This document shows positions 45,301 through 55,105 of a DNA stretch of 64,000 nt, piece by piece (positions within the stretch are counted from its first letter, which is position 1; every line of letters begins with the position of its first letter). The stretch is from Clostridium formicaceticum (GTDB lineage Bacteria > Bacillota > Clostridia > Peptostreptococcales > Natronincolaceae). Under the pieces are notes generated by a model. The model saw only the letters and a list, made by a program, of their open reading frames with translations, searched no databases and was not told where the DNA came from. Made by a program: the position numbers and the translations under genes. Location of the stretch: NCBI RefSeq assembly GCF_001854185.1, contig NZ_CP017603.1:2232001-2296000 (forward strand), read 5' to 3'.

Positions 45301-48300
45301 TGCTCTGCAGGAGCTTGAAATTCTCGGTAACTGTACCGATACTATGTGGACACTAATCCGATATAGTGATGGCAGCAAAGCAAGGGACAAGGTGCAGAAA
45401 CTGGATATTGATATGTGCGATGAGCAAGGTCGAATTTGTGTTCGAATGAAAGGATTTTCAACACGAGGGCTGGAAGGTGAAGTGGATACGGTAGGATCTT
45501 CAATAACCACTGGAACTTTAATGTTACACCCTTACTGGAAAGAGCAAACTGTTTCTAAAGAAGTCCAAATCCTTGATTATGCAGAGCATCTTGTGATGCT
45601 CTGTGAGCCAGTTGAGGTTACCCGAGAAAGTATCGAAAACCACATAGGAGGGGTGAGATGCTTGACCCTGCAATCCGAAGAGGTAGGCATAGAGGAGCGC
45701 TTTCAGACCTATACGATTGAGGCATTTGAAGAAATCCAAAGTATTCTTAAAAATAAACCAACAGGCAAGGTGTTAGTGCAGATTGTTATTTCCACACAAG
45801 AGGAACAACAGCTTTTTTCTGGACTCTGTGGACTTTTAAAAACAGCCCAATTAGAGAATCCAAAACTCATCGGACAGTTGATTGAAATAGAACCGGATGA
45901 AGATTTGGAAGGAATCATAGAAAAACTGCAAGAGAACAGCCGTAACCCCATGAATAATCATGTCCGATACCAGGAGGGCAAACGACATGTGACAGACTGG
46001 AGAAAAATGAAAATTTCCCAGGAAATAGTAGATATCCCATGGAAAGACGGGGGTGTCTACCTGATCACCGGAGGTGCCGGAGGTTTGGGATTGATATTTG
46101 CCGAAGAAATTCTACAAAAAGTGAAGGATGTGACCCTGATCCTTACGGGAAGATCTCCTCTTAAGGAAGATAAACAAGCCAGAATAAAGAAATTAGAAAG
46201 ATTGGGAGTCAGGATTGAGTATAAGCAAGTAGACGTAACTCAAAAGAAAGCAGTTATCAGCTTAATACAAAGTATCCAGGAGGACTTTGGCAGCCTCCAC
46301 GGCATCATTCATAGTGCTGGTGTCATTCGAGATAACTTTATCATCAAAAAGACGAAAGATGAACTACAGGAAGTTTTGTTACCCAAGGTTACAGGACTGG
46401 TGAATCTTGACCAGTCAAGCAAGGATTTAAGTTTAGACTTCTTTATTCTCTTCTCCTCTACAACAGGAAGTTTAGGCAATTCAGGCCAAGCCGACTATGC
46501 AGCTGCTAATGCCTTTATGGATGCCTATGCAAAGTATCGTAATGCGCTGGTAGCATCGAAACAACGTCAGGGACAGACCCTGTCTATCAACTGGTCTCTG
46601 TGGAAAGAGGGTGGAATGCATATTGATGCAGAAACTGAAAAAATGATGCAGCAAAACACAGGTATGATTGCTATGCAGACTCAAACAGGCATCAGAGCCT
46701 TGTATCAAGGGCTGGAGTCCGGCAAGGAGCAGGTAATGGTGATGGAAGGCGATCTTAAGCGGCTTGATGCAACATTTATGGAGCAATCGTTAGGAGAAGA
46801 AACCGTAAAAGCACTTTCAAGTAGAGAAGAAAACAAAGCAACTTTAGGCATTGCGCAGGATTTATTTCATGAAAAAGCTATAAATTACTTTAAAAATTTG
46901 CTTTCCGCAGTTATCAAGCTGCCGAAACATCGAATAGAAGCGGATGCTCCTATGGAAAAGTATGGGATAGATTCGATCATGGTCATGCAACTGACCAATC
47001 AATTAGAAAAGACGTTTGGCTCACTATCGAAAACGTTGTTTTTTGAATACCACAACATTAAAGATTTAACTGAATATTTTTTAGAAAACTATAGAAAGCA
47101 ACTGACAGAATTACTGGGGATCGAAGGGAGCATAGAAACAACTACGAATAATATCAAAAATTCTACAGATGAGATAGAGTTTATAAGATTGACCCGTAGT
47201 AGCCGCAGGTCTCCTCGGTTTGCATCTATTCCTATAGAACTTAACGAGAAAAAAGTAGAAGAGAACTTAGATATTGCCATCATAGGTGTTTCTGGACGCT
47301 ACCCAGAAGCAAGAAATGTCCAAGAATTTTGGCAAAACTTACAAGATGGCAAAGATTGTATTACCGAAATTCCCAAGGAACGCTGGGATAACAGTTTGTA
47401 TTTTGATGAAAATAAGAACAAGCCTGGAAAAAACTATAGCAAGTGGGGAGGTTTTCTTGATGATGTGGATCAATTTGATCCGCTATTCTTTAATATTTCA
47501 CCACGGGAAGCAGCAATTATTGATCCTATGGACCGACTTTTTCTGGAGACAGTTTGGAATTTGCTGGAAAGCACAGGATATACACGTGAAACTCTTCAAA
47601 CTCAATACCAATCCAAGGTTGGAGTTTATGTTGGTGCGATGTATCAGCAATATAAACTATTTGAGTCAGATAATATTAGTAGTTTGGAGAACGCAATATC
47701 TTCCTATAGCTCTATTGCAAATCGCGTTTCTTACTATTTTAATTTTCAAGGTCCTAGTGTGGCCGTCGACACCATGTGTTCTTCTTCTGCTATTGCTATC
47801 CATATGGCATGTGAAAGTTTGATAAAAGGAGAAAGTCAGTTAGCAATAGCAGGAGGCGTAAATCTTTCGATTCATCCAAAAAAATATCTTGGATTAGCTC
47901 TAATTCAAATGCTTGGTAGCCATATTAATAGTAGAAGTTTTAGTGATGGAGATGGATATCTCCCGGCAGAAGGTGTTGGTGCCGTATTATTGAAACCGCT
48001 TTTTAAAGCAATCAAAGATGGGGATTCTATTTTAGCTGTTATTAAATCCACGGCAATCAACCATGGGGGACACACCAACGGTTTTTTCGTCCCCAATCCA
48101 AATGCACAAGCACAATTGGTTGAAGATAACTTTATAAAATCCAGGATTGATCCAAGAACTATCAGTTATGTTGAAGCTGCTGCTAATGGATCTTCCTTAG
48201 GAGATCCTATTGAGATTAGTGCATTGACTAAAGCTTTTCATAAATTTACTCAAGACAAACGATTTTGTGCGATTGGATCCGTAAAATCAAATATTGGACA

Positions 48301-48649
48301 TGCAGAAGCTGCTTCTGGAATTTCTCAACTAACTAAGGTAATTTTACAGTTACAGCATCAACAACTAGTTCCATCAATCAAGGCAAATCCACTAAATCCT
48401 AATATCAATTTTAATAATACTCCATTTTATTTACAACAAAAACTCCAAGCGTGGAAACGTCCTATATTAAGGATCAATGGAGAAGAACGAGAGTTTCCGA
48501 GACGTGCAACGCTAAGTTCGTTTGGAGCAGGAGGATCTAATGCTCATATGATTATTGAAGAGTATATATCCCCACAAGAAAATAATATTGCAATTTCCAA
48601 CGTTGCTGAAATGAAGGAAGGCGGTGAATCCAAAAATGATTTCCAATGA
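42317..48649 (+). CDS. Trans-AT polyketide synthase: ACP-KS-DH-KR-ACP-KS0
   Basis: This 2,110-residue megasynthase has an N-terminal carrier (serine in IGLNSANLL, residue 50). KS1 (about 135-569) is complete with DTACSSSLN, EAHGTGTPKGDP and NIGHLESAAG. An AT-like linker ends LPTYPFARERYW. The DH (about 764-1045) has HMVKGQRVLPG and HPSLMDAAVQ. The KR (core about 1245-1440) has GGAGGLG and QADYAAANAF. An ACP follows (YGIDSIM, about 1553). KS2 (about 1652-2086) keeps DTMCSSS and NIGHAEAAS but lacks the first histidine (VEAAANGSS), so it should transfer without extending. No AT is present. The frame opens at ATG 42302, but GGAGG 8 nt before the GTG at 42317 marks the start. Confidence 0.93.
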   Translation: MSEGKYLKRTAEGIMPIKDFIIKSLTSILGKTVVDDLTLERPLMEIGLNSANLLELNELIYSEYKIQFEPTFFLECNTGARIISCLQEQIDLREENSSVKTEKIIDSKQNVHKENDKKHVAESVINNAPIYQEDIAIIGMACRFPGSQNYEEFWENLKLGRSNIQEIPPERWDWKAYWGDPQNEINKSNSKWGGFIKDIDAFDSGFFSISPREAEAMDPQQRIMLELSWSCFEDAGICPSHLSGEKIGVFTGVFNFDYKELQEKAFRTIETYHSTGTASAVIANRISHFFNFKGPSFPIDTACSSSLNAIHLAIQSLHLGESSMALAGGICLLLTPTRHISFSKTGMLSPTGSCKTFDESADGYVRSEGAGLVLLKPLRKAIEDGDSIYGILKGSAVNHNGKTHTLTYPNLETQAEVIIDACKKAGVAPESISCIEAHGTGTPKGDPMEFQGLLKAFQFLALQADQALKKNYCALGSVKTNIGHLESAAGIAGVIKVLLSMKYKQLPGLQNFKQLNHRISIQDSPFYIVNQLQEWKPLEGENNQALPRRAGVSSFGFGGTNAHVVLEEAPIITRQVNKKLPCYLICLSAKTEEALRQKEQDLRLWLEKEGQKNNLADISATLLLGREHFDIRAAYVVGNLQEFQEKLKEAMDKGQTEGYFRENNTKKEKQEQHLFQQLSQMILNEMRLKKKMDKSEYVNKLMTLAALYVKGYDLDWKVLFPDRKFQRISLPTYPFARERYWVTEIDTKSDCGTKATSIITASIHPLLHQNTSDFYQQRFTSNFTGQEFFLADHMVKGQRVLPGVAYLEMVRVAVEQSMGALDEEQIRILLKNIVWIQPMIVEEQSVKLHMGLSLEDTGEIAFEIYTESETAAGVESVVHSRGSAMLSPAVEALTLDLSALQAQCSQNTLSSSQCYETFRMIGLEYGPGHQGIEEIYVGSDQALAKLSLPSSVSDTKEQFVLHPSLMDAAVQASLILIMRTDDTSDKATFGPILPFALQELEILGNCTDTMWTLIRYSDGSKARDKVQKLDIDMCDEQGRICVRMKGFSTRGLEGEVDTVGSSITTGTLMLHPYWKEQTVSKEVQILDYAEHLVMLCEPVEVTRESIENHIGGVRCLTLQSEEVGIEERFQTYTIEAFEEIQSILKNKPTGKVLVQIVISTQEEQQLFSGLCGLLKTAQLENPKLIGQLIEIEPDEDLEGIIEKLQENSRNPMNNHVRYQEGKRHVTDWRKMKISQEIVDIPWKDGGVYLITGGAGGLGLIFAEEILQKVKDVTLILTGRSPLKEDKQARIKKLERLGVRIEYKQVDVTQKKAVISLIQSIQEDFGSLHGIIHSAGVIRDNFIIKKTKDELQEVLLPKVTGLVNLDQSSKDLSLDFFILFSSTTGSLGNSGQADYAAANAFMDAYAKYRNALVASKQRQGQTLSINWSLWKEGGMHIDAETEKMMQQNTGMIAMQTQTGIRALYQGLESGKEQVMVMEGDLKRLDATFMEQSLGEETVKALSSREENKATLGIAQDLFHEKAINYFKNLLSAVIKLPKHRIEADAPMEKYGIDSIMVMQLTNQLEKTFGSLSKTLFFEYHNIKDLTEYFLENYRKQLTELLGIEGSIETTTNNIKNSTDEIEFIRLTRSSRRSPRFASIPIELNEKKVEENLDIAIIGVSGRYPEARNVQEFWQNLQDGKDCITEIPKERWDNSLYFDENKNKPGKNYSKWGGFLDDVDQFDPLFFNISPREAAIIDPMDRLFLETVWNLLESTGYTRETLQTQYQSKVGVYVGAMYQQYKLFESDNISSLENAISSYSSIANRVSYYFNFQGPSVAVDTMCSSSAIAIHMACESLIKGESQLAIAGGVNLSIHPKKYLGLALIQMLGSHINSRSFSDGDGYLPAEGVGAVLLKPLFKAIKDGDSILAVIKSTAINHGGHTNGFFVPNPNAQAQLVEDNFIKSRIDPRTISYVEAAANGSSLGDPIEISALTKAFHKFTQDKRFCAIGSVKSNIGHAEAASGISQLTKVILQLQHQQLVPSIKANPLNPNINFNNTPFYLQQKLQAWKRPILRINGEEREFPRRATLSSFGAGGSNAHMIIEEYISPQENNIAISNVAEMKEGGESKNDFQ

Positions 48650-51600
48650 AAATAATATTTCTACTCAAGATATTACTGCAATTCAACCTCAAATAGCTGT
48701 CTTTTCAGCTCGAAATCCCAGCAGATTGCAGGCAGTTGTTCGGCAAATGCTTGAATTTATAGAAGCTCAAAATGAACTTTCTTTATCTAATCTTGTCTAT
48801 ACGCTGCAAGTAGGGCGTGAAGCAATGGAATTTCGCCTAGCAATGGTTGTAAGTAACCAAGAAGAGCTGATTCATGGGATGAAACAATATCTGAAATCTT
48901 TACAAGAGAACAAAGAATTTGAATTCTCAATACCCATTTATACAGGAGATATGCAAGGGGAGCATGCAGAGATAAGAAGCCTCTTATCTGGAAAAGCAGG
49001 GGATACATTATTGCAAATGTTTCTTGCAGAAAGAAATCTAGATAAACTTGCACTCTATTGGGCAAAAGGAGGAAAAATTCCCTGGAAATTACTCCATGAA
49101 GAGCAAAATGTTAAATTGATACCTCTGCCTACTTACCCATTTGCAAAAAAGCGTTACTGGATATCTGAAGTGGATGAACAGCATCCTATAGAGATAAAAA
49201 CTTCTATCAATCAAGTTAATGATCAACTAAACACAGATAGTATAACTAATCGTCTTAAAAAAAGAATTAGCGAACTTTTAGGCATACCAATTGAGGAATT
49301 ACCTACTGGGAAATCTCTAAATAGTTTAGGTTTTAATTCATTACAAGCTGTTAATTTAAGATATTGGCTTGAACAGGATTTATGCACTGAAATCCCGATT
49401 ACTGTTGTCAACGAACATAAAAGCATTGAAAATATAGATAGCAATTTGCATGAAGTAGTCAAGCTAAAATATACTGAACACCAACCTAAGGTAAATTTAC
49501 TAGTTAATGAAGATAATGAAAACCTTAAAAGTCAAATTTTATCTGATACATCAGAAATTTTGCCTAAAATTGTTTCTAATATTGTTGAACGATATCAACC
49601 TTTTGCACTGAATGATATTCAAGAATCTTTCCTTACCGGGCGCAAGCTTCGTTTTGGCGGTGATTGGGTAGGTTGTCATATTTACTTCGAAATAGAAGTA
49701 AATGATCTTGATATTTACCGTTTAAATGATGCTTGGGAAAGACTGATTGATTATCATGAAATGCTTCGTTCTGTAATTTTATCTGATGGTCAGCAAAAAA
49801 TTCTACAGAAAGCTCCGCCATATAAATTCAAAATAGTTGATATACGAAGAAAAAACAGTTATGAGGGATCCGAACATCTTAAAAATGTTCGAAAAGATAT
49901 GTCACATAAACTATACGAACCCAACAAGTGGCCTTTTTTTGAAATTCGTATAAGTGTATGTCCGGATAGTAAATATGTTATACACTTTAGCATTGATGAG
50001 TTTATAGTGGACGCTAGTGGAATAAACATGTTATTGCAGCAATGGCAACAGCTATATGAAAAGCCCGATTGGAAATTACCAGAGTTAAACGTATCATTTC
50101 GGGACTACATATTAGCGGTTAAAAAATTCGAAGATTCAAAACGGTACAAGAAAGATTTAACGTACTGGATAGACAAGTTAGAAAAAATGCCGCAAGGACC
50201 AGTTTTATCTTTACGACAAAAAACAAATAAGACAGTTAGTAAAGCTACTTACTATCGTACCAGGCTTAATGGGACACTTGAGAAAAAAAACTGGGACTCT
50301 CTCAAAGAGAAAGCCAAGAAGTTAGGTGTATCTACAACGGCTTTACTTCTTAGTATTTTTACTGAAGTTCTTCGCTTTTGGAGTAGTCATGAAACATTTT
50401 CTCTAATCTTAACTTACTTTAATCGTCTCCCATTACATCCACAATTAAATCAAGTACTTGGTCCGTTTATTTCGACAAACATATTTGTTGTAGAGGCGAA
50501 AAGTGGACGTAGTTTTGAAGATTTAATTAAATATAATCAAGAACTTTTGTGGAATGATATGGATCATATTAGTGCAAGTGGGATCAGAGTATTGAGAGAA
50601 CTCAAAGCAAGACGCAAAATATCGAATTTCATGTATCTACCCGTAGTCTTCACATCTTTATTAAATAATTTTAAAGTTGAAAGTACAGCCGATAAAGAAA
50701 ACTTTTTTAACCAGATTTCATTTATGGTAACTCAAACACCTCAAGTTTATTTAGATCATCAAGTATTCGAACAGAATGGAAAACTAAAGTTTAGCTGGGA
50801 TGTTGCAGAAGAATATTTCCAATCCAGTGTAATTAGAGATATGTTTGATGATTATTGCCGAGTGCTTCATATGCTTTCATTGGAAAAAAATCAGTGGGAG
50901 TTAGAAATATTGTATTCAGAAATAAAAGGAAAAAAGTTTCTCAACAGCCATTTAGGAGTTGAAGAAAAAGATAACATCCATGATATCGCAACAATAAGCC
51001 AAAGTGTAGAAGTTTTACAGACAGGACTTCAATTAGAGGTTTTATCAAACGATAGCTTTAAGCCATTTCCATTGACAGATTTGCAACAGGCATATGCTTT
51101 TGGTAGATATTTGCCAGGCGCTAAAAACAGCTGTCAAGTATATCTGGAGATTGAAGCTGAGGAACTTGATATTAAGCGACTTGAAAAAGCATGGCAAAAA
51201 TTGATAAAAGTTCATGAGATGCTGATCACAGTGATTCATCCAAATGGCAGCCAAAGTATTTTGGATGAGGTTCCTGACTTTAATATAAAGGTAACGAACT
51301 TGACAGGCAAAAATGAAGAAGAGATTAAGACAGAATTAAGTACGACGAAACGTTTTATGCTTGAGCATGTGTTTAATCTTGATGAGTGGCCATATTTTGA
51401 TTTGCGCATATTGGTTTTAGATAGTGTTAAATCACGAATACATTTTAGTGTGGATATGCTCATAGCAGATGTAAATAGTATTCAGCTTCTGTTAAAACAA
51501 CTCTTTTATTTTTATGAGAATTCAGCTGAAGAACCGAAAAAAGTTGATATTTCATTCCGAGACTATGTTTTGTCATTACAAAATTATAAGAAAACAGAAG

Positions 51601-52400
51601 ATCATCAAAGGAGTATCGAATATTGGGAGCATAAGTTTAAAGAAATTCCACCTGGACCACAATTACCAATGAAAAATAGTAATAAAAATTCTACCTTCGC
51701 TGGACATCAGCAACTTAGGAGTATTCTCTTAAAATGGGATACGCTAAAAAAGAAAGCTAACAAATTATCTGTATCACCAAGTATGGTTTTGCTGACAGCT
51801 TATGCAGAAGTTTTGGCTGCATGGTCTGGATATAACCCCTTTTCTATTGTAATTCCGTGTTGGGATAGGATTCCATTTCATCCTGAGATCGATGAGGTAG
51901 TAGGTGACTTTACAGCTATGAGTTGGGTTATGTTCAAAAGAAAAAAAGAACCCTTTGAGGTGAAAGTGCAATTGAATCATATGGCTGTACAAGAAGATTT
52001 ATCACACATGGCTGTGAGTGGATTGAAGGTATTAAGGAAGGTTGTAATGAGAGGTGATAACAAAGGAATGTTAATATTCCCGATAGTTTTCACTAATATG
52101 ACGACTCATTCTAGCGTTGAGGCTCCTAAAGGTTTTAAAATCCTGGAGATGTCCAGCAAAGCGCCACAGGTCTTTCTAGATAATATAAGCGAAGAGCGTG
52201 ACGGAAAACTTTATTTTCATTGGGATGTGCTGAAGGGAGTTTATCCCGAAGGCATGATTGAAGAAATGTTTTCAGGATATGAGCGAGTATTGGAGGCTTT
52301 GATTGCAGATTCCGAAAATTGGGAGAAAATAGATTTTAATACATTAATCAATGCACAGCCTGAAAAATATAAAAATTATAGTGTTGGGAGGGAGTTTTAA
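48624..52400 (+). CDS. PKS/NRPS protein: KS linker-ACP-Cy-Cy (tandem cyclization domains)
   Basis: The 1,258-residue protein starts with a post-KS linker (LPTYPFAKKRYW near residue 180) that completes the KS0 of the previous protein. A carrier domain follows (serine in LGFNSLQAV, about 235), then two heterocyclization domains. Cy1 (about 325-760) has FALNDIQESFLTGRKL, YHEMLR and DEFIVDASG. Cy2 (about 810-1240) has FPLTDLQQAYAFGRYL, VHEML and DMLIADVNS. The canonical DxxxxDxxS is complete in Cy2; Cy1 ends in glycine. Such domains condense and cyclize Ser, Thr or Cys. It overlaps the upstream gene by 26 bp (GTG start; ATG 48636 is an alternative), and the next gene begins one base after its stop. 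Confidence 0.9.
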   Translation: MNPKMISNENNISTQDITAIQPQIAVFSARNPSRLQAVVRQMLEFIEAQNELSLSNLVYTLQVGREAMEFRLAMVVSNQEELIHGMKQYLKSLQENKEFEFSIPIYTGDMQGEHAEIRSLLSGKAGDTLLQMFLAERNLDKLALYWAKGGKIPWKLLHEEQNVKLIPLPTYPFAKKRYWISEVDEQHPIEIKTSINQVNDQLNTDSITNRLKKRISELLGIPIEELPTGKSLNSLGFNSLQAVNLRYWLEQDLCTEIPITVVNEHKSIENIDSNLHEVVKLKYTEHQPKVNLLVNEDNENLKSQILSDTSEILPKIVSNIVERYQPFALNDIQESFLTGRKLRFGGDWVGCHIYFEIEVNDLDIYRLNDAWERLIDYHEMLRSVILSDGQQKILQKAPPYKFKIVDIRRKNSYEGSEHLKNVRKDMSHKLYEPNKWPFFEIRISVCPDSKYVIHFSIDEFIVDASGINMLLQQWQQLYEKPDWKLPELNVSFRDYILAVKKFEDSKRYKKDLTYWIDKLEKMPQGPVLSLRQKTNKTVSKATYYRTRLNGTLEKKNWDSLKEKAKKLGVSTTALLLSIFTEVLRFWSSHETFSLILTYFNRLPLHPQLNQVLGPFISTNIFVVEAKSGRSFEDLIKYNQELLWNDMDHISASGIRVLRELKARRKISNFMYLPVVFTSLLNNFKVESTADKENFFNQISFMVTQTPQVYLDHQVFEQNGKLKFSWDVAEEYFQSSVIRDMFDDYCRVLHMLSLEKNQWELEILYSEIKGKKFLNSHLGVEEKDNIHDIATISQSVEVLQTGLQLEVLSNDSFKPFPLTDLQQAYAFGRYLPGAKNSCQVYLEIEAEELDIKRLEKAWQKLIKVHEMLITVIHPNGSQSILDEVPDFNIKVTNLTGKNEEEIKTELSTTKRFMLEHVFNLDEWPYFDLRILVLDSVKSRIHFSVDMLIADVNSIQLLLKQLFYFYENSAEEPKKVDISFRDYVLSLQNYKKTEDHQRSIEYWEHKFKEIPPGPQLPMKNSNKNSTFAGHQQLRSILLKWDTLKKKANKLSVSPSMVLLTAYAEVLAAWSGYNPFSIVIPCWDRIPFHPEIDEVVGDFTAMSWVMFKRKKEPFEVKVQLNHMAVQEDLSHMAVSGLKVLRKVVMRGDNKGMLIFPIVFTNMTTHSSVEAPKGFKILEMSSKAPQVFLDNISEERDGKLYFHWDVLKGVYPEGMIEEMFSGYERVLEALIADSENWEKIDFNTLINAQPEKYKNYSVGREF

Positions 52401-52401
52401 T

Positions 52402-55080
52402 ATGGAAGATGGCGTGTTTTTATCAAAGACTGAAGAAGATGAAACACTAATGAGGTGGAATAATACTTATAAAGAATATCCTTTAAATAAATGCTTGCAT
52501 GAGCTAATCGAAGAGCAGGTCAGTCAAAATCCTAATAATTCTGCTGTCCGTTTTAAAGATAAGCAGATTAGCTTTACTGAACTGAACGAGGCTTCTAACC
52601 GATGTGCGCGATATTTAAGAAGTGTGGGTATAGGGGCTAATAGTATCGTAGGGGTCTTAATGGAGAGATCTATTGAAATGGTAGTAGCTCTTTTAGGAAT
52701 TATAAAGGCTGGTGGCGCCTACTTACCTTTAGATCCCATTTACCCTGATGAACGACTAATGTTTATGCTGGAGGATGCTGGGGTTTCAATAGTTTTTACT
52801 CAGGAAAGATATAATAACCTCATTAGAGGGTTTGTAGGTACAAAGTTTTGTCTAGATAGCGAGTGGGATTATCTTTCCAAAGAATCTGGCAGCAATCTTG
52901 AAAGGGTAACGAGCCCCGAAAACATAGCGTATGTAATTTATACCTCTGGTTCTACTGGGAAACCCAAAGGTTGTATGTTGCCACATAAAGCAATATGCAA
53001 TCGATTACTCTGGATGCAGGATAAATACCAGCTAACTAGCCAAGACAAGGTGTTACAAAAAACACCTTTTACATTTGATGTGTCGGTATGGGAATTTTTT
53101 TGGCCATTACTATCAGGTGCATGTCTTGTGATGGCAAAACCTGAAGGGCATAAGGATAGCAACTATCTAGTAGACATAATTAACAAAGAAAATATTACAA
53201 CCTGTCACTTCGTGCCATCAATGTTCAGACATTTTGTTAGTAATCCTAGCGTTAGTAAATGTCATACATTGCGTCAGGTTTTTACTAGCGGGGAAGCTCT
53301 TTCTTATGACTTGATGATAGATTTTAAGAAAAAGCTGACGGCAAAGCTTCATAATTTATATGGTCCAACGGAAGCAGCAGTAGACGTGACTTACTGGGAG
53401 TGTGAAGAGCGGAGGGATAAAAAAGTTCCAATTGGTAGGCCAATCTCAAATATTCAGATATATATTTTAGATGCTGAACTGAAGCAAGTTCCCATTGGTC
53501 ATGAAGGAGAATTGCACATTGGTGGTATTGGTTTGGCTAAGGGATATCTTAATCGACCAGAATTGACTGCGGAAAAATTTATCGATAATCCCTATAGTAC
53601 TGAAGTTGGCGCAAAGTTGTATAAGACTGGAGATAAAGCAAGATATTTACCAGATGGAAATATTGAGTATCTTGGGCGAATAGATTTTCAAGTTAAATTA
53701 CGAGGAAATCGAATTGAGCTGGGAGAAATAGAAATGGTACTTAAGGATCATGAGTCAATTGAAGAAGCAGTTGTACTGGTAAAAGATGAAGAGAGTGGAG
53801 ATCCAAAACTAGTAGCTTATATTATCGTAGATGGCAAACTTCCTGCCTCGAAAGAGATACGGGAATTTGTAAAAAGCAAATTACCTAGTTATATGGTGCC
53901 CAATATTATCGTGCCATTGGATTCCCTTCCTGTTACACAGCATGGTAAATTAGATCGCAAAGTATTACCATGGCCTGTCAAAGAGAGAGTTTGGGAAGGT
54001 GAAAGAATCAACAAAATTAAATCAGAAACAAGGGTTCGCACAAATATCTCTAATGAACTGATAGAATATTTTGAAAGGGTCTTAGATACTACTGGACTGA
54101 CATTTGAGGATGACTTGTTTGATTTAGGAGCTACTTCTTTAACCATGGTTCAAATGGTTGAAAAGGTACAAGAACAATATGGTATTTCAATCCCTATAGA
54201 AGTGTTTTTAAGTGATCCGACTATCAAGAATGTAGTTGATTATGTGTATAGTGAACTCGAAGATAAAGGTGATGAACTAAGAATTGAGGATAAAAGTATA
54301 GATTATAGTGATAATTTAAAAAACAAATCAGCAACAAGTGTTCCCGCAAATATCTCTAATGAACTGATAGAGTATTTTGAAAGGGTCTTAGATACTACTG
54401 GACTGACATTTGAGGATGACTTGTTTGATTTAGGAGCCACTTCTTTAACCATGGTTCAAATGGTTGAAAAGGTACAAGAACAATATGGTATTTCAATCCC
54501 TATAGAAGTGTTTTTAAGTGATCCGACTATCAAGAACGTAGTTGACTATGTGTATAGTGAACTTGAAGATAAAGGTGATGAACTAAGAATTGAGGATAAA
54601 AGTATAGATTATAATGCTAATTTAGTATTTAATATAGATCAGTTAACCACAAGAAAAACAACAGTAGACAATAAATCAATCAATAGAGATATGATTGATA
54701 ACGATACCAGCAAAACCCAAGATAATCAATATGACTTACAAACTAGCGCAAAACAGATAGAGACCTACAGTCACACAGCCGATGCAGGAACTGTAATTAA
54801 ACTTAACAAAGTTAGTTTTAAAGAGTCCTCATATACAAAAGGAGCTATTGTAAGAAATTATACTAAAAAAGAGATATCATTCGATTTGTTTAGCAGGTTT
54901 TTATCACTATTGAAGCAAGCAACTATTAATGAGGAAGCAAGATATCTTTATCCAAGTGCTGGTGGATTAAATGCAATTCAGACGTATATATACATAAAAG
55001 ATCATGCAATAGAAGGGATAAATAGAGGCATTTATTACTATTGTATTTGTCAATCCAAAATTCCTCTATATACTAATTGA
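52402..55080 (+). CDS. Serine-activating NRPS gene, 5' part interrupted by IS21: A-PCP-PCP-Ox(partial)
   Basis: This is an 892-codon remnant of a far longer gene. The A domain (about 32-530) has YTSGSTGKPKG, NLYGPTEAAVD, YKTGDKARY and HGKLDRK. Aligned by eye to GrsA and EntF, its pocket residues read DVWHFSLVDK, the EntF serine code. Two carrier domains follow (serines 579 and 681 in LGATSLTMVQ) that are identical in sequence over almost 90 residues. A SagB/McbC-type FMN oxidase domain then begins (YPSAGGLNAIQTYIYI), broken at residue 880; the last 12 codons come from the IS. ATG 52402 has GGGAGGGAG upstream. The truncated product may still load serine but lacks the oxidases and following modules. 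Confidence 0.92.
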   Translation: MEDGVFLSKTEEDETLMRWNNTYKEYPLNKCLHELIEEQVSQNPNNSAVRFKDKQISFTELNEASNRCARYLRSVGIGANSIVGVLMERSIEMVVALLGIIKAGGAYLPLDPIYPDERLMFMLEDAGVSIVFTQERYNNLIRGFVGTKFCLDSEWDYLSKESGSNLERVTSPENIAYVIYTSGSTGKPKGCMLPHKAICNRLLWMQDKYQLTSQDKVLQKTPFTFDVSVWEFFWPLLSGACLVMAKPEGHKDSNYLVDIINKENITTCHFVPSMFRHFVSNPSVSKCHTLRQVFTSGEALSYDLMIDFKKKLTAKLHNLYGPTEAAVDVTYWECEERRDKKVPIGRPISNIQIYILDAELKQVPIGHEGELHIGGIGLAKGYLNRPELTAEKFIDNPYSTEVGAKLYKTGDKARYLPDGNIEYLGRIDFQVKLRGNRIELGEIEMVLKDHESIEEAVVLVKDEESGDPKLVAYIIVDGKLPASKEIREFVKSKLPSYMVPNIIVPLDSLPVTQHGKLDRKVLPWPVKERVWEGERINKIKSETRVRTNISNELIEYFERVLDTTGLTFEDDLFDLGATSLTMVQMVEKVQEQYGISIPIEVFLSDPTIKNVVDYVYSELEDKGDELRIEDKSIDYSDNLKNKSATSVPANISNELIEYFERVLDTTGLTFEDDLFDLGATSLTMVQMVEKVQEQYGISIPIEVFLSDPTIKNVVDYVYSELEDKGDELRIEDKSIDYNANLVFNIDQLTTRKTTVDNKSINRDMIDNDTSKTQDNQYDLQTSAKQIETYSHTADAGTVIKLNKVSFKESSYTKGAIVRNYTKKEISFDLFSRFLSLLKQATINEEARYLYPSAGGLNAIQTYIYIKDHAIEGINRGIYYYCICQSKIPLYTN
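54041..54613 (+). repeat. Tandem duplication of the carrier-protein domain
   Basis: Segments 54041-54307 and 54347-54613 (267 bp each, offset 306 bp) differ at only five positions by eye, all third-position synonymous changes (for example GAA/GAG, GCT/GCC, GAT/GAC). The encoded domains are identical, showing a young duplication or ongoing conversion plus selection on the protein. Confidence 0.95.
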
Positions 55081-55105
55081 AATTTCCCCTAGGGGAGTAA
55101 AAAAA

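Noticed and set aside
52351-52401. Upstream in-frame ATG extending the serine A-domain protein by 17 codons
   Set aside because: It lies inside the preceding gene without a ribosome-binding site, whereas GGGAGGGAG is well placed before the ATG at 52402.
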